Shown: positions 1-12,898 of the stretch, piece by piece | How positions within the stretch are numbered: position 1 is the first letter of the stretch | Layout: every line of letters starts with the position of its first letter | Origin: Epiperipatus broadwayi | Lineage: Eukaryota; Onychophora; Udeonychophora; Euonychophora; Peripatidae | DNA length: 64,000 nt | Assembly: GCA_028023455.1 (NCBI GenBank) | Contig: JAQFVV010000063.1 | Coordinates: 4,335,081 to 4,399,080, forward strand | Direction of reading: 5' to 3' | The notes under the pieces: generated by a model | Told to the model about the DNA's origin: nothing | Database searches by the model: none | The model's input: the letters and a program-made list of their open reading frames with translations, nothing else | Translations under genes and position numbers: made by a program

Positions 1-1800
1 TTAAAAAAAAAATTTCAACATTACAATATATAATAAAAAAATAAAAAATTAATGAAAAATTTAAGTTTAAAGATTTAAACTATGTTTGTGCTATGTTGTG
101 AGATATTGCCAATAACTATAGATAAACAAGTCTTTAATGTTTCTGTATCAAAAAAAAAAATTTGCTTTGACCTGTAAATCAAGGTTTACTTTTAATAAGC
201 AAGAATAAAATCGGTTAAAGAAAGTTCATATTTACCCGTTTACTTTTTACTTCTTATCAATGTCCTGAGTTTGAATTTTCAGACTGCTTTTCTCTGCTCA
301 CCAACAAAAAAAAAAAAAAAAGAAAGTTATTGCAGATACTTTTAAGATAATGCTGAATCAATTGATTTGCTTGTTTCTTCAATTCTATTATTATTCATTG
401 TTGATTGGCTTCCTTCTACCATTTAAAAAAAAAATTATTATAAGTACCTTTGAATAAGTAGGTACCGGTGGATTTTCTTGTCTCTCTCCTTTTAAAAAAA
501 TAATTGCTGTTGACACTTTAGATGATCGAAGTAAACTAACAAAAATTTGATTCATGGCTTCAAACTTGGTTCTACATGGCTTTTATAAATTTTCTTTTCC
601 TCCTATTTCCTCTTCTCCATTCATTCGAAGGTAATGAGCTTTTAATAAGCCAGGAACTAGAAACAAAGCATTCCATATAGCTTGTGTGGTTGGCTTCAAA
701 CTCTATCATTTTGTTGGTTATTACTTGATACATGACTTCATAGATAGATCAGCGATTTTAACTCATTCTGTATTAACCAGGAAGCAGAAAAAAAATGGTT
801 TAGCAATGCAGAGGCATAGTATTATGCATAGCCAAATATGTTAATATCATATTTATATAATTGTTAATAACTTCTATTAAATTCAATCTTGTTCCAATGT
901 TTTCCTCTCTTCTTTAATATTGCAGGAAATTGTTTATATAGACGCACATCTTCGTCTATATTGACTTTATACCAGAGTCTTATACTTCATTTCCTTACTC
1001 AATTTTCCAAAGAGTGAATAAAAAAAATCAAATCGCTTACTTTTCTCCTACTGAGTTGAGTCTCAAAATAATAATCACTGAGTTACATCTCACTTTAATA
1101 ATAATAATCTGAGTGACTGTCTCTCCAAAATATTCATATTGAGTCTCTAAAAATAAAATCATACTGACTGATCAAAAAATAAAATCATACTGCCTGATCA
1201 TCTCTCTCTCTCTAAAAAAATTCATGACCAACTGATTAAAAAATTGTTTCAATCATTTATATCGCGAATTTCAACCAAAGAAAAAAAAAACATCTGGAAA
1301 CCTTATCTTAAAAAAAATCAAAGCTTCACAAGTTTGACATCGGTCACAATCAATAAAGACTTAAAATTGATCGCTATCGTTATCTACATCAAAGCACCTC
1401 TTTTGTAAAAATAATCTTAAGACACAGACAACAACAAACCTGAAATCTATAGCCATCAGAAATAGGTGTAAAAGCATCTTTGTGTTTGTACAGATGTATT
1501 CATTCTTTCACACGTGTACATTTTTTTATCTCCTAATCTAGTAATCTCCATCGCCTTATTTTACCCTTTTCTGATCTACTCTATTTTAATAAAACCAAAG
1601 TTAAATAATATGACACTTTATTTAACAAAAATATATATAATAAATCATTACCAAATATTAGTACCCTCTACATAATGGTTTATTCATTAACTATTTATAA
1701 ATTTATAATAATAAATACACATATATAAATCCTCATATATATAAAAGAAAAAAAAATTTATTTTTTTTTACTATATTAATTGATTAATATATATATATCT
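1..1800. other. AT-rich intergenic sequence
   Basis: No open frame with recognisable protein similarity is visible on either strand. The stretch consists of A/T homopolymers, short AT microsatellites and one small tandem duplication (1149-1199, listed separately). Confidence 0.6.
1149..1199. repeat. 25/26-bp tandem duplication
   Basis: Two adjacent copies of a unit containing AAATCATACTG and CTGATC lie at 1149-1173 and 1174-1199. They differ by one extra A and one substitution. It looks like a local slippage or duplication product. Confidence 0.75.
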
Positions 1801-1998
1801 ACAATATATATTGAATTAAATATTTTCATAGATTTTTAGATTGATGAAGAATTAGAAATAAAGAAATTATATCCATGCAAATAGAGATAACTTTGCCTTT
1901 TGATACTGCCAGAAACTGTCAATTACTAATTAATATTCTTAAGGGTATACTAGTTTTTCTCTATTAACCTATACAATAGCTATTTTGTTTTGGGAATT
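1801..1998 (+). repeat. Direct repeat, copy 1 of 2
   Basis: This segment is repeated about 350 bp downstream (2151-2317). Shared landmarks in order are TATTGAATTAAAT, TTTTTAGATTGAT, AATTACTAATTAA and a TTTGTTT(T)GGGGA-like end. The copies are diverged by substitutions and small indels. No coding or tRNA-like signal is visible. Confidence 0.7.
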
Positions 1999-2150
1999 TA
2001 GTGAAGGAAAAAGGGTCCTCTTTTACTTTCACACCAAGTTTTTATAAGGATTTAAACACAGAAAGCTATATTTTTTTTATAATTGTCAGAATGCAAAAGA
2101 CTAACATCTTTCTTGATATCCTGCGATTAATAATTAATATTATTCAGAGC

Positions 2151-2317
2151 GTTGTATGTATTGAATTAAATAATTTTATACATTTTTAGATTGATAAAGA
2201 ATAGAAATAATGAGATTATTGTGTTGCCGGAAATTAACAATTACTAATTAACACTCCTGACGCTATACAAATTTTATCTATTAAGCTGTGCAGTAGCTCC
2301 TTTGTTTGGGGATGTGT
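2151..2317 (+). repeat. Direct repeat, copy 2 of 2
   Basis: Diverged direct copy of 1801-1998 with the same ordered landmarks. It is shorter by about 30 bp through internal deletions. Confidence 0.7.
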
Positions 2318-3410
2318 GTAGAGAGAGAAAGAGAATAAATTATGATAGTCCTAAAAATCATAATAAGCCTGTATTTCAGTTATTGAAAGAGCAATTTTTT
2401 AAAAAAAATATTTGTTTTTTCCCCAAGTTAATGTATTTATAATTAGTTACTAAGCTGCAATCAAATGTGAATTTAATTGATTTAAATATATGCATATTTA
2501 TTTTAAAGAGAAAAAACTCATTTTTTTATATGATTAAGGATTGAACTTATCTTGTAATTCTCTTACTAAGCCATCTTTTTTAATTAATTACAATAATTAG
2601 TTTCTTTCATTTATATTGATTTCGCTTGCTTTCATTATCCTTAGCAACAATTAATTAATCAGTTTGAGTTTGTTAATTTATTTAATTGAATGTGAATTGT
2701 TCTGTTTTTTTTCCTAAGAATAATAGAATATTATGCTCCATCAGAACTAAAATTAATTTTCAAGATTTTTTTAATTCCAAAGATTAATCTGGATTTTTAT
2801 AATATTTAACAAGAAACATCTGAATAAAATAGAAATTAATCAGTTCTACGTAGATTATACATATCCAAAGATATTATAATCAATAGTAAAGTAAAAAAAA
2901 AAAACCTATTTAATTTATTTTTCAATGGTTTAAATTATTTTTTAATATTGTTACATTTTCATTTACCATTGTCAAACTCCCTCCACTCACAACTTTAACG
3001 CCATCCACCTCAGGTAAATACACAAATGATCATTACTAATCATTTTCGAAATTAGAGATTATCTCTAGCACAGATATAAACTTTAAACCTCAGTTAAAGA
3101 TTAATATATCTGATTTTTTTAAACGTACACACACGGAATTATTCACCTTCCTCTGTCCCGTATTGTAATATCTTTATAGATATAATAAACATCTCCACTT
3201 CCCCATTCTTTCCAAATTCATATAAATAAAGATATAATAAAAGACAAATGACCGTATTTTTTATTGTGTAAATGACGATTGTCTCTGTCTGTCTATTCCA
3301 GTATGGATTATGACATCTGAAACCGAAATTCATATATATTTTAATTTGAACATTAAAATGTAAGTAACTAAAACTGAGCCTCCACATGCAACAACTTCGC
3401 TCACATTTTG
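2318..3410. other. AT-rich intergenic sequence
   Basis: Nothing recognisable on either strand. The longest frame here (3139-3387, minus) has no protein-like pattern and is expected by chance. Confidence 0.55.
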
Positions 3411-3512
3411 AATTAATATTGTAATATTTTTAAATATGAAGAAGTAGTGTTTTTTCATTCAATTAATATTGTAATATTTTTAAATATGAAGAAGCAATTT
3501 TTTTTTCATTCA
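3411..3512. repeat. 50-bp tandem duplication
   Basis: Two head-to-tail copies beginning AATTAATATTGTAATA at 3411 and 3461. Each includes TAAATATGAAGAAG and ends in a T-run plus CATTC. The copies differ mainly in the length of the T-run. Confidence 0.85.
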
Positions 3513-5042
3513 GAATTTGAGCATTTTTGAGAATTATAGAAATAAGTCATGTTAAAATCCTGAATGATTTTGAATTCCATTAAGTGCAGTGCAAAAATTT
3601 TCCAATGTCAGTAGTATTGATTAATAACTATCAATAAGATCTTTCAGCTAAAAATTTTATCAGCTACCACATTTCTGTTGAATGTTAATGTGCCAATTTA
3701 TTTATTTTACTTTTGATTTCTCACTGCTTAAGATAATTTTTAACATTCCATCTTGATCATTGTATTATTTTCTTGTTTTCAAATTTATTATAGTAGGATT
3801 ACGTAAGATCAACTTAATTTAAAAGTTATAGTACATATACAAATTAAATCTATCTCAAAAGAAATTTAAAAAAATATATATAATTTTGCAGTTATGGAAA
3901 AAACAAAAGCATATATTAACACACATATATGAAAATAATAAAAAAATTACATTCCGTGTAAACATTTTCTTGACAAATGCTATTGATTATATGAACCAAA
4001 TTTCTCAACATATATATATATCATCCCAAATAGTGAGCTTTATAATATTTTTTTCCAATCTAAATATATTTTCTAGTTTTTGTTTTAGTTCAATCAGATT
4101 ACAACCACCCATCAGCTCAGAAATCAGAGCAACCTTTCTCACTTTAAGTGCGTATTATCCCAAATAGTGGGCTTTATATATATATATTCAAACTAATATA
4201 TGTAAATATAAATGAAGCAAGATTTAATTCATACTATGAATAATATGTATAAAGTTGATGATATGAGGTTTTTTTTTTTTTACAATTAATGAACTGATTT
4301 TAATGGAAATGTTGAAAAAATATATACTTTTTTGTGATTATATATATATGAATACAATTGGTAAATGTATAAATACTTTCAATATTCTGTATTTCTTTCT
4401 GGTGAATTATTATCATTTATTCGTCCATTTATTTATAGTGATTACATCGAAGGCATTACAGAAGCACTCAAATATCTGGGTTTGTCCGAACACGGATCAC
4501 GTTTGCACCCGTTTCTTCTTTGTGTAAGTCAAAATATTATTTATTTGAAGTAAGTCAATGTTTAGATAACTGCACCATGAGTCTGTGTTTCTACATAGAT
4601 ATATTGTTTAGTTTAGTTTTCTTTTTAGACTTTTATGTCAGCTTAAATTAACAAGTTTATGTATAGATTATTAATTCTACAGTATTGTGTTAACAAATCC
4701 TAGAGCTCATATGTATGCTTTCATTTTATTGATAAAAATGGCAAACTGTCAATAGTGATGAAAAAAAATTGACTGTCTTAATTGCTTGAAAGTTCATGAG
4801 AAGTTTGAGCGCACCACTTGACAGTGCATCGATCCGAGGATCTCTTTTACTAGTGTTAGGGCAGTGATGATTAGATATTAAATATATCTTAATAAGATAA
4901 AACTAAAAACCTATACTTATAATATTTTGCATACTTGTTCACATACTAAAAAGTATTTCATATTAGTTTTATTTTTTCAGATTATATTCATTTATTTGCG
5001 ATATTTTATTTTATTAAATATATATTTATTAAAAATTATATT
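3513..5042. other. AT-rich intergenic sequence
   Basis: No gene seen. A short phrase (ATCCCAAATAGTG followed by GCTTTATA) occurs twice, near 4022 and 4155. Small AT microsatellites are present. Confidence 0.55.
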
Positions 5043-5250
5043 CGGGGTTCGAACTCAGACTTTCACACGACCCACCACTCTCAGTGCCATCTCATATTGC
5101 TGACCCACCTGATCACACACATGTTGAAAAGATAAATAATCACCAATATACATATTTCATGCTAAACAAGCAATCGTCAGTTGGGCTAGATTACTATCCT
5201 CATATATATATAATCAGTATTCAGCTTTATATTAAGATAGCCAATCTTTA
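5043..5250 (+). repeat. Foldback family R1, partial copy
   Basis: This 205-bp block is nearly identical to 5524-5728. It runs from GGGGTTCGAACTCAGACTT to AAGATAGCCAATCT. It lacks the outer terminal arm and the inverted partner that the 5476-5811 copy has, so it is a truncated or rearranged member. GGTTCGAACTC resembles a pol III B box, but no A box was found at the right spacing. The 97-codon frame starting at 5084 runs through the repeat and is not a gene. Confidence 0.85.
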
Positions 5251-5475
5251 TACTTTAATGGACAGGCTTCAAACTATTCCAACTCACAACTCTTTAGCCT
5301 TCCATTTCATTGAAAATTTGATGATGGAACATTCAAAACCCTTGTTAGTGCCAAGGTTGTCATCCTACCCATGTTGACATATTAGTCATTTTAATCCCTC
5401 ATGTACAGGAGAATAATCCATTTATACATACAGGTGCAAGGGATAGGCAGACCTTTTACACACTATTTATATAAA

Positions 5476-5811
5476 TTAATACATTGTACAGGCTTAAACC
5501 TGCATTTATATATGTAATATATGTGGGGTTCGAACTCAGACTTTCACACGACCCACCACTCTCAGTGCCATCTCATATTGCTGACCCACCTGATCACACA
5601 CATGTTGAAAAGATAATCACCAATATATGTATTTCATGCTAAACCAGCAATCATCAGTTGGTCTAGATTACTATCCTCACACATATATATAATCAGTACT
5701 CAGTTTTATATTAAGATAGCCAATCTCAGTGGTGGGTCGTGTGAAATTCTGAGTTCAAACCCGCATATATTAGATATATAAATGCAGGTTTAAGCCTGTA
5801 CAATGTATTAA
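5476..5811. mobile_element. Foldback/MITE-like element, family R1 (complete copy)
   Basis: A 336-bp unit with long terminal inverted repeats. The left end TTAATACATTGTACAGGC matches the right end read on the other strand, and the arms stay similar for about 80 bp, through the AGACTTTCACACGACCCACC segment (mirrored near 5733-5755). Both ends carry TTAA, which could be a duplicated TTAA target or simply part of the inverted repeat. It has no coding capacity, so it would be non-autonomous. The TTAA suggests a piggyBac-like mobiliser, but the ends do not start with the usual piggyBac CCC, so the superfamily is unassigned. Confidence 0.75.
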
Positions 5812-8694
5812 AAATTATATTTTAACTTTTGATTTAAATAATTTTTTTTTAAAAATTAGTTCATTCTTGAATGACTATTGAGAACTAACAAGGTTTATTT
5901 TAAAAAATATTTTTACTAGTGCATGTTTACCCAGTCTAAGAGGACAATTGATTCCCCCAAAAGCAAGAACATTGCATAAAAACGCAAGGGATTTTAATAT
6001 TTTTTATTGGGGGGGGGGGGATTTAACTCGTTCCTGCAGGATAAAAATTATGTCATAAATTGTTAATGTTGTATTAACAAACAACTTAATCTAGTATATA
6101 TGGTAGTTTTAAAAAAGCTTAATGTATGATCTATGCATCTGAAAATTATGCTATATGTGTATTATGCAGATATATACTTAAAAATATATATGTAGATAAG
6201 ATAATGCAATTTAAATCTTTATGTAAAAGAAAAAATGCTTAAAGTTGCTCTTTCTTATAATCCATCCATTCAGCATTCATGATCATCCAATTTTCTGAGT
6301 CATCATTTGCTCATTCTAAGGCTCTATTATTGTCTTGTAAATTTTTTAATGATCATGGGTTTTTTGGAGGAGTATGTTGATGGCTGATAATCTTTACAGA
6401 AAAAAATTAAAATGAATGGTTGACTTCTTTGATTTTCTCTTTGCACAACATATTATATGGATTCATTCTTTGATTTAGGACATTGTTAAATTTGATATTC
6501 CAATTGAAAACATATGTAGCTGCAAACTTTAAAAAATTTTTTTTTTAGGTATGATTAGGAAAAAAAAGTTATTTCATTGAGAAAGAGAGTAAGCTCGCAA
6601 TTGACAATTTTATGTATTGTTCCACAAAATTGTTAAGTTTTGTGGTGGAAAAAAAGCCCATACTGAAGTTTCATTTTTTTTGAATTTATAATCTTATATT
6701 ATTTGGGCGAAATTATTTAGAATTAAAAAAGCAATATTTAATAATATCTTACTTAACTGTACTACTATAATTATAAAGAGTTATAATTTATTAACAATAT
6801 AAGAGTAACCAAATTATAGAAATATGCTATTACAGAATTGTAATCATGCAATTAATTTGAAAAAAATAAAAATTCTAACATATTAATAAAATATCTAATA
6901 CATTTTGTGTTTGCATATTGTAACCAGTAATTTAAGGCTTTTTTTAACAACATGTACTGTGTAGATTCATTGGTAGCCACTTTTTTTTAGATAATTTAGA
7001 AATTTTTCGAATAGTGCTTTACTTGTGAAGGCAGATATAGGAACTATTTAAAAAATATTACAGGTATGAATCTCTTTACTATACAAAAATTATTATTAAC
7101 TGCATGAAATTGTGTCCAGAGGTTTTTTTTTAACCGCAAACAAATTTACTAATAGTTTCAATTTGATTGTAAAGTTTTTAATCCAAAATTGATTGAGTGA
7201 ATACTTTAGCTAATATTTACACTGTAGACAATTTAAAATTAAATATTATTAGTATATGATCAAAATATATTTTATGTTTTATGCTGAATGAAATTTTCAG
7301 AATTTTTTTTCCATTTCTATATTTTTGTATATCAGCCATAACTTTTACTATTTTTAATAAAATAACAGGATGTTTTAAAATCGAGCAAGTAGATTAAGTG
7401 TTAATTTTAATTTAGATTTAGTAATTTTTAATCATATAAAGTTTATTATTACTTACCTAATCCATGGAATCTTTTTTTTTTTCAAGATAACAATTGCGAT
7501 AACTAAATTTCAATACAATGAAATACAATGATTGTAATTTTTACTGCAAGCTAAGTAACATTCATAAAAATTTTCATCCATAAAAGTGTGTTAACATAAT
7601 GTACAGTTTTTAAACTAATGTACACATTTTAAAATTTAATATTGTATTAATATATTTAGTATGTCATCAAAATATAATTTTCATTATTTATTATATATAA
7701 TGAAATACTTATTTTTTTGTTTTGTAATCATTATTGATGAAAATCTTTATTTTGGATATTTAATAAAGTAGTGAATGTTTTGCAAGGATGCTGGATGCTG
7801 GATGAAAATTAAATAAAATACTGTTCAGTTTATGATCAAAATATTATATACTACATTGTGATATTGTGTATGATGAATAAACTATGTACTGTACAAATTC
7901 AGCATAAAAATTTCTATTTTGTTTTTGGATGACATAGCTTTAATAACTAACCTATGACATCATCATTCTTACAAAATGGCCAACAATTTTTTTTAAGATT
8001 GTTACAGTAAATAATCGATTGTAAATCAAAATAGTGGGTACAAATCGATGGTGATCACTATTGTGAATCATTGCGTAAAGGCCAAGCATAAATGGGGTGT
8101 GCGTGTAAAATGATTTTTAGTAGTTTAAAATGCCCATCTATTTTTTATTCACTTTGAGAATATAAAACTTATTTACATCTAATAATGAATATCATAGGTG
8201 AAGTGCTATTAACTAAAAGGAAGCTCTTTAAATCCTTTTTTGGAGAACAAAGTAAATTCCTGCCTTATTGTTATTGTAGCTGATATGCCTATATGATTAT
8301 TTATATGGTAATCAAACACAAATGGGTCATTCATTTACATGCATCAGCCAGCATTGTCAGTTACTTGGTATTTATCTTTAAGGATAAAAGCAAGAAACCC
8401 TGGGATTTTTTCCCCAATGAAGTGGGTTATTTTTATCTCAGTTGCCTGATAATTAATAGACATATCAGCTGGATTTTCTTGAAGTTAAATAAATGTGTGT
8501 GTGGAGGGAGGCTGATTATTTTATATTTATAATCAAGATAGACAAAACTAAAATTGTGACCTTCATTCTTAAAAGATTGTAAATTTATCAGACAAGAACA
8601 TTGGTAACAAAGGGGGTAAGGAATGCTAACAATCTGATTGCAGACTTAGGCTGACATATTTGATGGTGATCTTTATTCAGCTATATATATTTTT
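5812..8694. other. AT-rich intergenic sequence
   Basis: No gene or recognisable element. A run of 12 G lies at 6009-6020, otherwise A/T homopolymers dominate. GGATGCT is repeated in tandem near 7787-7802. The 79-codon frame at 8293-8532 has no recognisable domain. Confidence 0.5.
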
Positions 8695-10870
8695 AGATCA
8701 CTTTTAAATGAAGAAATGTTGTATGAAGTAGAAGAACAACTATCTAATATTGAATGGGATTTGATTGGATTTTGTGAAATTAGAATATATATATAATTGA
8801 TTATATATACTTTATTATAAAAGCGTAAGCGGCATAGGATTTGTTACAAATAAAAATCGAATAATAATAATATAGGGATTGATGGATTTATCAGATAGAA
8901 TAGCAAGATTTGTTATTCAATTTAATGCTAGCTTCAAATGCAGATAATTAAAGTTATGCCCCAGCATGTTTTTACTATGATGAAGTATAAAATTTTTATA
9001 CAGATGTATCAAATGTTTTTGATTAGACCAAACATTTTAAAATTGTAAAGTCAACTTTGATGCTCCAATTAGGAATTTTTAGAAAAATAAAAAATTATAT
9101 TATGCATTTTTTTTTTTAAAAAATATGCTAATTAGAAATGGATATTGAAACATTCAGATGAAAATACAGCTGAATTGGATTGTTTTTTTATTAACAGAAA
9201 ATATGTATTTTAAGATTGTAATGTTTTCAATAGATTCATCATAAGAGGTGATTGTTAAATTTATGACTCAGATGTAGGATACATGTTAATGCAAAACTAG
9301 AGAAAAAAGCATTAAATTGACAAAACCACTTTAATGAATTTAAATTAGAATGTGAACATCATTTTAAAATAATAACAGAGTTTGAAATTAGTTTGGATCT
9401 AAGAGAAATCAATAAGATTACAGATACTCTAATAACTGCTACACAGATAGTTGATACAAAAAAGCTATAATTCATCAGTAAATTTTTCACTGAGACATTT
9501 GAAGAACAAGGATATTATCAAATTTTGAAAAATGTTTATCAAAATGCAATTAATCTCTATGGTTACACTAAGAAGATTAATATTGATGCAGATATGTCAG
9601 AGTAATTTTATTTCTTCAAAACATTTTGACATAGTTTTATTTGGAAGTATGATATAGATTAAAATTGGAAGATAAGAGAATAAAAATAAGTGGATTTTAT
9701 TTAATTATGTCATCTGAATTGTGCCAGCAATGTATTTAATTAAATACTTTTATTTAAGTTACAAATTCTGGTTGTTTGTTTGTAAACACATTTAAATTAA
9801 AATAAAATGTTAAAATTGAGGATTAATATATTTATGTACAATATAATTGGTTAAAATTGGGTGCATTTCTTATAAATCACTGGCAATGCAATATGACATT
9901 AAAATATTTTAGGTACATTATTTAGTTTTTTAAATACAGATTAGTGGACAGGTCAACAAAGCTATATATATATATATTGCAAACAATGTTGATTTAATAC
10001 ATATGATTTTACTTTAACCTTTAAAAGAATTTTAACATTATTTAAAATTGAAATAAAAACAAATCTAATCAAATGCTTTTGCTTATTATTTACTTGGTAT
10101 TAAAAACACAAAATAATTATTTATTAACTTAAAATAAAAATATTGGGAGGGGGTGTCCAGAAATTAATTAAGTTAATCTCTACTTTTTATAATAAGGGAT
10201 TGGCTTAATTAATTTCTGCCCCCCCCCCCAATACATTTTTTTTCAAATTAAATGTAAAAATCACAATTGTGGTTGAAGAAACAATTATTTAGTGTATTTT
10301 TAGTACAAAGTAAATAAATAAAAGCACTGATTACAACATTTTTATATCTATTATTTCATATTTAAATAATGTTTAAGTATTGCAAATGAAAATAAAGTAT
10401 CTATAAATAAATGGAAATATTATGGATTGAATTTAGTATAAAGTTAAAATTAGATGGAATGCTTTTAAGTCAAAACTAACTTAATTTTTTTTAAAAAATA
10501 ATCTCCTTACGTACTTAAAAAAGTTTTTTGATAAATATATTTATGCAATGCTTTCATACATATGGGTTGGAAACCTGGACTTTTAATCAAAGAATGAACA
10601 ACAGTCCATAGTTCTTATAGAGATGTATTGCAATTTTTTTTCTGGAACTAATAAGAGAATTGCAAATGAAATGTATGGATGAGAGAAGAACATGTATGTA
10701 TGACTGATGTTATTGAAAGAAACAAAATGCTGAAATTGATCTGGGTTGCTGAGGTTTCTAGAAGAAATAGAAATAGTTGAACATCTTATGTCTTAAGCTA
10801 TATTTTAAGAGTCATAGAAAGAGACAGTGTGTGAGGGAAATGAGATATGAAAATCAGCTACAGTGATATA
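8695..10870 (+). pseudogene. RTE-type LINE relic A (endonuclease and RT remnants)
   Basis: Conceptual translation across several frames keeps the order of an RTE/BovB-type (CFDP2-like) LINE ORF2. First, a stretch like LYEVEEQLSNIEWDLIGFCE near 8717-8780 matches the start of the apurinic-type endonuclease domain. A segment with the INRKYVF pattern follows near 9190. Then an EEQGYYQILKNVYQNA-like stretch near 9500-9550 corresponds to the RT palm approach. Finally, a GWETWTFNQRM-like stretch near 10565-10600 corresponds to the YG.ETWTL motif at the RT C-terminus, with the ERNKMLKLIW-like tail after it. Many stops and frameshifts make it long dead. A 93-bp foldback lies inside (10141-10233). Clade assignment is by recalled motif pattern only. 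Confidence 0.6.
10141..10233. mobile_element. 93-bp mini-foldback with G-rich/C-rich ends
   Basis: The left arm starts TATTGGGAGGGGGTG and continues with CAGAAATTAATTAAG. The right arm is its inverse, ending in a C-run and CCAATA. Arms are about 38 bp around a 17-bp AT-rich centre. No target duplication is obvious beyond TA/TA ends. It lies within LINE relic A, so it probably inserted after that LINE. Transposon superfamily unknown. Confidence 0.65.
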
Positions 10871-12189
10871 TGTATAAAACTGGATTATAAAACTCGGATT
10901 TTATTTTTGCACTAAATTCATAATGATTGAAAATGATGGCCATTTAATTAGCACACTGTTTTGACAGTGCTTTTTTAAAAATTTGTCAAATGTGATAATT
11001 TATTTTAAATATTTCTATTAGATCTTTTAATGCACATTTATCATATATATATAGAATAAGGTAGAGTTTAAAATGGGTTGAAAGATTGAGTAATACATAA
11101 ATAAATATGAACGAGGTATATATATAATTACTTCAGGCATAAATATTGTTTAATATTACAAAGGAAATTATTTTTTTTTATTAACAGCTGTTTTTCATAA
11201 AATAAAACATTAATCTAATTTTCATAATTTTTTAATTAATTTCATTTCATAAATTAACATAAAAAATCTATGAAGTGTATTTTATGGATAATAATTTAAT
11301 AAATATTTCGTTTTAATTAAAAAAAGTCATTTTAATGGGTATTTTTTTTAAAATTGGTATCTGAGCCTTGAAGAAATTATACTTCTCGTGAGGTCATATG
11401 CTTTGGAGATATAAATATAGTAACTGAATTTAATTTTATACTTAATGACTATAAAAACTTGTATGTAAAAACTTGTATGTTATAAAGAAAAAACATTTTT
11501 TTTGAAATGTTACAAATATATATATAATACTCGTACAGAGTCTTTATGAGTATTATTTTACATTAATATTTAGAATAGCAGGGTATGGAAACATTTTATT
11601 TATATATATAAACAACTATAAATTTCTCTTTAAAAAAAGAAATAACAATGAAATAATATTCTATGATAAAAGTAATGATATAAGATTTAACAAATTATTA
11701 TTTTATAAAATATAAGGCAGTTGAAATATCTGTGTTAGATGCTAATTAATAAATGTTTTGTGATAATAGGATGCTATACTCACCAGAATGGAGTCGGCAA
11801 TTAGAGAATTGATCTTCAGCCATGAGAGTTAGTAGTGAATTATCAATAATAAGGTTATCAGTGCCCAGAAAATTTTTTATTTTTTGCATAAATGGATTGG
11901 GTTTTTTTTTTATGACTAATTATTAAATATTTTATAGTCCCTTGTTACAGTTTATATTATTAAATATTGTATTTCTATACATAATATTTAATTATGTCAC
12001 TGACTAAATTTTTTATACAGTAATAGCTTGAGTATTTTTTTTTGTCAGTCTTGTAGTCACTAAATCAAGAACAAGAATTTTAAATAAAATTCAGGTGAGA
12101 ATATGAGAAGAAATTAAAGAATAAGAAAAGAAAATCAAAGAATTTTTAGAAGTAATACAAAATGTTTTAGAAAGAACTTAATCATTATA
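10871..12189. other. AT-rich intergenic sequence
   Basis: No gene seen. A small hairpin (ATAATACTC ... GAGTATTAT) lies near 11525-11555. The remainder is A/T runs and short AT repeats. Confidence 0.5.
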
Positions 12190-12795
12190 GCAAACTAAAA
12201 TACAAAATAGTTATGCTAACTATGCTTTGATTTTAGTCTCTTAAGGTTATTATAATCTCTGGAAAATGCTATGTACTTCTGGGCCTTTCCTAGTTTATAC
12301 AATCCAAGGCATTCAAATTCACTCCAGTCTACTGAATTTATTGTATTGGTATTAGATGAGCATTACGAAAGGAAATCTTTTCATTTTGCTCTAATTATAC
12401 TTTTTTTAATTCTGTCAGTTTTAGGTTTAGAAGCTTGATATAGATTGGCAACTGACCATGGTAGCTCTTCTTATAAATTCATTCTGATAAAGTTTTCTTC
12501 TTTGTGGTTTTTCTCCACTTTATTTTTCTAGCATTATTTGTATTCCAAGTTTATCATCATTTTTAGGATCTTTCCTAAGGGCAAAACATTTACTATTAAA
12601 ATCTTGTTTTAATATGGAATGAATTGATTTTGATATCCAAATATTCTCAGCATTGATCTAAGAAATTATTATGCAATGACATTATTGGGTATTTCCTACA
12701 AGCTTTTTAACAGAATTACATCAGCAAGAATTACATCAGCAAGTATTGCTCCAATAGTTGAATAAGTTTTCTCTTTAACCATTGATGTTGACAAA
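12190..12795 (-). pseudogene. Decayed protein-coding remnant, family unknown
   Basis: The minus strand keeps protein-like stretches split over two frames. One runs ELPWSVANLYQASKPKTDRI and ends with an EFECLGLYKLGKAQKYIAFS-like segment. The other frame carries an RKDPKNDDKLGIQIMLEK-like segment upstream. Polar and charged content is higher and stops are rarer than expected from this AT-rich background. There are several in-frame stops and at least one frameshift. I do not recognise the family; it could be a decayed transposon ORF or a dead host gene. The gypsy element has inserted about 100 bp upstream of its 5' side. Confidence 0.35.
12714..12743. repeat. 15-bp tandem duplication
   Basis: AATTACATCAGCAAG occurs twice head to tail (12714-12728 and 12729-12743). 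The unit is a multiple of three, so it would not shift the frame of the surrounding decayed ORF. Confidence 0.9.
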
Positions 12796-12893
12796 GACTT
12801 TCAAAGTAGTGGTTGCTACCTTTATTGTTCTAACCTTAACTTATGATTCTTTTTGCAAAAATTGTCTTCTAAAAATATCTATAATTCTTAAAG

Positions 12894-12898
12894 GCAGC
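12894..12898. repeat. Target-site duplication of the gypsy element, left
   Basis: GCAGC lies immediately before the left LTR and recurs at 18503-18507 immediately after the right LTR. A 5-bp duplication is typical of Ty3/gypsy integration. Confidence 0.9.

Noticed and set aside
5084-5377. 97-codon plus-strand open frame
   Set aside because: It runs through the R1 repeat, and its translation is the repeat read as protein. The second copy at 5.5 kb does not keep it.
6009-6020. G12 run (also C11 at 38695 and G10 at 48104) as G-quadruplex regulators
   Set aside because: These are isolated homopolymers with no nearby promoter or gene. They may also be error-prone in the assembly.
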